Assembly: GCA_030639035.1 (NCBI GenBank)
Contig: DAOWDM010000027.1
Coordinates: forward strand, 1-7,754
Reading direction: 5' to 3'
Length of the DNA stretch: 7,754 nt
Source of the DNA: Alphaproteobacteria bacterium
GTDB taxonomy: Bacteria; Pseudomonadota; Alphaproteobacteria; DAOWDM01
Of this stretch, positions 5,653 through 7,754 are shown in pieces. The stretch's first letter is position 1; each line of letters begins with the position of its first letter. The notes beneath the pieces were generated by a model, which was given only the letters and a program-made list of their open reading frames with translations, made no database searches and was not told the origin of the DNA. Both the position numbers and the translations under genes were made by a program.

Positions 5653-6683
5653 TGGCTACGAGTGAAAAAGACAACGGAAAAAATATCCTGTTTATTACGT
5701 CTACTCGCATAGGTGATGCTGTATTGTCTATGGGTATTCTAAAACATCTGATAAAGGAAAATCCAAACGCAAAAATTATGGTTGCATGCGGAGCGGTTTC
5801 TGCTCCTCTTTTTGCAGCCGTTCCTAATGTTGTTAAGATTATCCCTATGGAGAAAAAAAGTTTCTCTCGGCATTGGGTAGAATTATGGCTTAACTGCGTT
5901 CGGAGTCACTGGGATATTATTGTAGATTTAAGACGTTCAGGAGTTCCTTATTTTTTATCAACTGATAAAAGATACCGCTCAAAGAAAACAAAAGAACTTA
6001 TTCACAAAGTCAAACAAAACGCTGATGTTCTTGGGCTAGAGCCTCCTCCTGCACCTTATATCTGGCTTGCTGATGAACATCGCAACGGAGCTAAAAAACG
6101 CTTTAATAAAACCAAAATGGTCATAGGAATAGGTCCTACTGCCAACTGGCGTGCTAAAACATGGCGGATTGAGAATTTTATTGAGCTTGTAAAACGCCTT
6201 ACAACTATGGACGGCATTTTTCCAAACGCTTCTGTTGCTGTATTCGGAGCTATGCACGAAAGAAATCAGGCTCTTCCATTGATAAAAGCTTTGCCTGACG
6301 TTCAGTGCATTGATTTAGTCGGAAGCACGGGGCTTTTAAGCACTTGTGCTTGTTTAGAACGCTGTTCTTTTTTCATTGGAAATGATTCAGGTTTAATGCA
6401 TATGGCGGCAGCTATGGGAGTTCCAACTCTCGGTCTGTTTGGTCCAAGCCGTGATGAATTATACGCTCCATGGGGACATCAAACTGCATTTATCCGCACA
6501 GCAGTTCCTTTTGACGAGATTTATCCTCCTGATTTTGACCATAGAAATTCTGATACTCTGATGGATACGCTAACCGTTGATATGGCAGAGGAAGCAGCAT
6601 TGAAACTATGGAATAAACTACACAAAAAAAGTGCTGCATTAGCAACCGCTTCTGTCGGAATGCCTAGTACCGATATATTATAA
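5652..6683 (+). CDS. glycosyltransferase family 9 protein, heptosyltransferase-like
   Basis: GT9 enzymes such as WaaC, WaaF and WaaQ transfer heptose from ADP-heptose to the lipopolysaccharide core at the cytoplasmic face of the inner membrane. The 343-residue protein has the two-Rossmann GT-B layout. ILFITSTRIGDAVLSMGIL (12-30) is the N-terminal acceptor-side motif with the candidate catalytic D22. A linker follows, then IGIGPTANWRAKTW (158-171) and the nucleotide-sugar block GNDSGLMHMAAAMGVPTLGL (243-262) followed by FGPS. The start is GTG 5652, which shares one base with the ampG TAG and has AAGAGG seven bases upstream. The same frame is open further upstream inside ampG, but that part reads as non-protein shadow. 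Exact sugar and acceptor cannot be told from sequence. Pairing with ampG places it in envelope biogenesis. No clear terminator follows the stop. Confidence 0.9.
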   Translation: MATSEKDNGKNILFITSTRIGDAVLSMGILKHLIKENPNAKIMVACGAVSAPLFAAVPNVVKIIPMEKKSFSRHWVELWLNCVRSHWDIIVDLRRSGVPYFLSTDKRYRSKKTKELIHKVKQNADVLGLEPPPAPYIWLADEHRNGAKKRFNKTKMVIGIGPTANWRAKTWRIENFIELVKRLTTMDGIFPNASVAVFGAMHERNQALPLIKALPDVQCIDLVGSTGLLSTCACLERCSFFIGNDSGLMHMAAAMGVPTLGLFGPSRDELYAPWGHQTAFIRTAVPFDEIYPPDFDHRNSDTLMDTLTVDMAEEAALKLWNKLHKKSAALATASVGMPSTDIL

Positions 6684-6700
6684 ATATCACGGCTTGAGTC

Positions 6701-7732
6701 TTACGATTCATTTATCCATTTTTGTATTTGTTCTATTTGTTTTTTGTGTTTTTCTGGTTCTTCTGCTTCAAACAGCTCTAATGCTTTTTTCCACATTTTA
6801 ACGGCGTTTTTATTGTTGTTTCGTTTTTTCTCGATAAGCCCGAGATTCCCATAATCAGAAGCCATGCCGTGAGAACGTTTTTCTATAGACAATGATTTTA
6901 AGTGCATTTTTTCAGCTTTATCCAGCTCGTTTTTCTCTATGTAAACAAGCCCCAAAGCACCATAGGTATTGGCAAGCTGGTTTCTGCTGTTGATTTGTTC
7001 ATTTATATCAAGGGCTTTTAGCAGATGATGTTCTGATTTATTAAGCTCACCTTGCTCATGATAAACAAGCCCTAGAAAATTATGGCTGTTTGCTGTTCCG
7101 TTTAGGTCTTTTTCCTGCTCGTATAATGAAAGAGCCGACTGCATATATTCCTTAGCTTTGTCAAGATTGCCATGTATATGCAAAATTCCAGCAAGGTCAG
7201 TGTATGCTACAGCAAGCCCTGTTTTTGAATTGTTTTTTTCATAAACCTCAATAGCTTTTCTAAAATATTCTTCTGCTGTTGAAATGTCGCTACGCATCTG
7301 ATGAATAATGCCAAGATTGCAATATTGAGCCGCTATAGATTCTATACGATTGATGTTTATATTTATTTCTAATGCTATGTTATGCAGTTTTTCCGAACCA
7401 GAAAAATCATCTTTTAAAGCATGAATAAGTGCCATATTTCCATAACAATCAGCAACAGCATCTTCTCGTTTCATATCAGAGAAAACTTCAACAGCCGAGT
7501 GTAGCATAACTTCCGCTTGTTCCAACTTGCCTGCAGAACGATAGATAATACCTAAATTTTCAAAACAACGTCCTGTATATTCTTTATTTTTGTTTTTCTG
7601 AAAAAATTTCAAAGCACGATACTGTAACCATTCCGCACGCTTTAAGTCTCTTTTTTTCAAAAAAACAAGAGACAGTCCAGACATAGCTTTTGCAGCATAA
7701 AATTTGTTGTCATAATTAAAGATAGAAAACAT
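6701..7732 (-). CDS. tetratricopeptide (TPR) repeat protein, possibly 5'-truncated by the window
   Basis: At least 343 residues, almost entirely built of 40-residue helical-pair repeats of the kinesin-light-chain or TPR type. Units begin at about residues 57, 97, 137, 177, 217 and 257, with a degenerate unit before and a final one near 294. Typical unit features are YxNLGxIxxxxGxLxxAExxxxxALxxxE, seen for example in HNFLGLVYHEQGELNKSE. Such arrays are protein-protein interaction scaffolds. No catalytic domain, membrane segment or signal peptide is visible. The indicated ATG (7730-7732) has no ribosome binding site, and the frame stays open without a stop to the window edge, so the true start may lie beyond 7754. 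It converges on the glycosyltransferase gene with 17 bases between the stop codons. The partner and pathway are unknown. Confidence 0.85.
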   Translation of the reverse strand: MFSIFNYDNKFYAAKAMSGLSLVFLKKRDLKRAEWLQYRALKFFQKNKNKEYTGRCFENLGIIYRSAGKLEQAEVMLHSAVEVFSDMKREDAVADCYGNMALIHALKDDFSGSEKLHNIALEINININRIESIAAQYCNLGIIHQMRSDISTAEEYFRKAIEVYEKNNSKTGLAVAYTDLAGILHIHGNLDKAKEYMQSALSLYEQEKDLNGTANSHNFLGLVYHEQGELNKSEHHLLKALDINEQINSRNQLANTYGALGLVYIEKNELDKAEKMHLKSLSIEKRSHGMASDYGNLGLIEKKRNNNKNAVKMWKKALELFEAEEPEKHKKQIEQIQKWINES

Positions 7733-7754
7733 ATTTTTTAAAATAAAGTTAAAA

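Noticed and set aside
6672..6688. GATAT/ATATC inverted repeat between the convergent genes as a terminator
   Set aside because: Five A-T-dominated pairs overlapping the glycosyltransferase stop, with no T-run on either side.
1..7754. CRISPR array, tRNA or rRNA gene, insertion sequence, toxin-antitoxin or defence island
   Set aside because: No regularly spaced direct repeats outside motB, no cloverleaf, no transposase or terminal repeats, and all large frames are explained by housekeeping or envelope families.

Overview
The window looks like a piece of the chromosome of an AT-rich, flagellated alphaproteobacterium. The assignment rests on remembered family patterns: the wobble-base methyltransferase, the thioredoxin and the PfkB-family kinase all read like alphaproteobacterial versions. 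The low GC content suggests a host-associated or otherwise reduced lineage. No genus can be named from the sequence alone.

Layout. At the left edge, on the minus strand, lies the N-terminal three quarters of a TrmL-type tRNA 2'-O-methyltransferase, cut by the window. A 202-base divergent intergenic region separates it from motA and motB, which encode the flagellar stator. A 254-base gap follows, with two terminator-like hairpins and then a promoter. Next comes a plus-strand run of trxA (thioredoxin), a PfkB-family kinase annotated as adenosine kinase-like, ampG (muropeptide permease) and a family 9 glycosyltransferase (heptosyltransferase-like). The last three are packed with 0-base and -1-base spacing, so they almost certainly form one transcript. 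A minus-strand gene for a protein made almost wholly of 40-residue TPR units converges on this operon and is open to the right edge.

How the genes fit together. MotA and MotB form the ion-driven torque unit, with PomA/PomB-like channel residues that hint at sodium coupling. AmpG (cell-wall recycling) and the GT9 enzyme (lipopolysaccharide core type) are both envelope functions. The kinase (purine salvage) and thioredoxin (redox) are housekeeping genes placed just upstream.

The most unusual object is the MotB C terminus. After a normal OmpA-like peptidoglycan-binding domain the protein continues for about 157 residues. This extension consists of a short array of basic 7-residue repeats followed by an array of acidic 15-residue repeats, several of which are nearly identical at the DNA level. 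I see no CRISPR array, RNA gene, insertion sequence or clear defence system. Two start sites were set from ribosome binding sites: the kinase at 3277 and the glycosyltransferase at the GTG at 5652.
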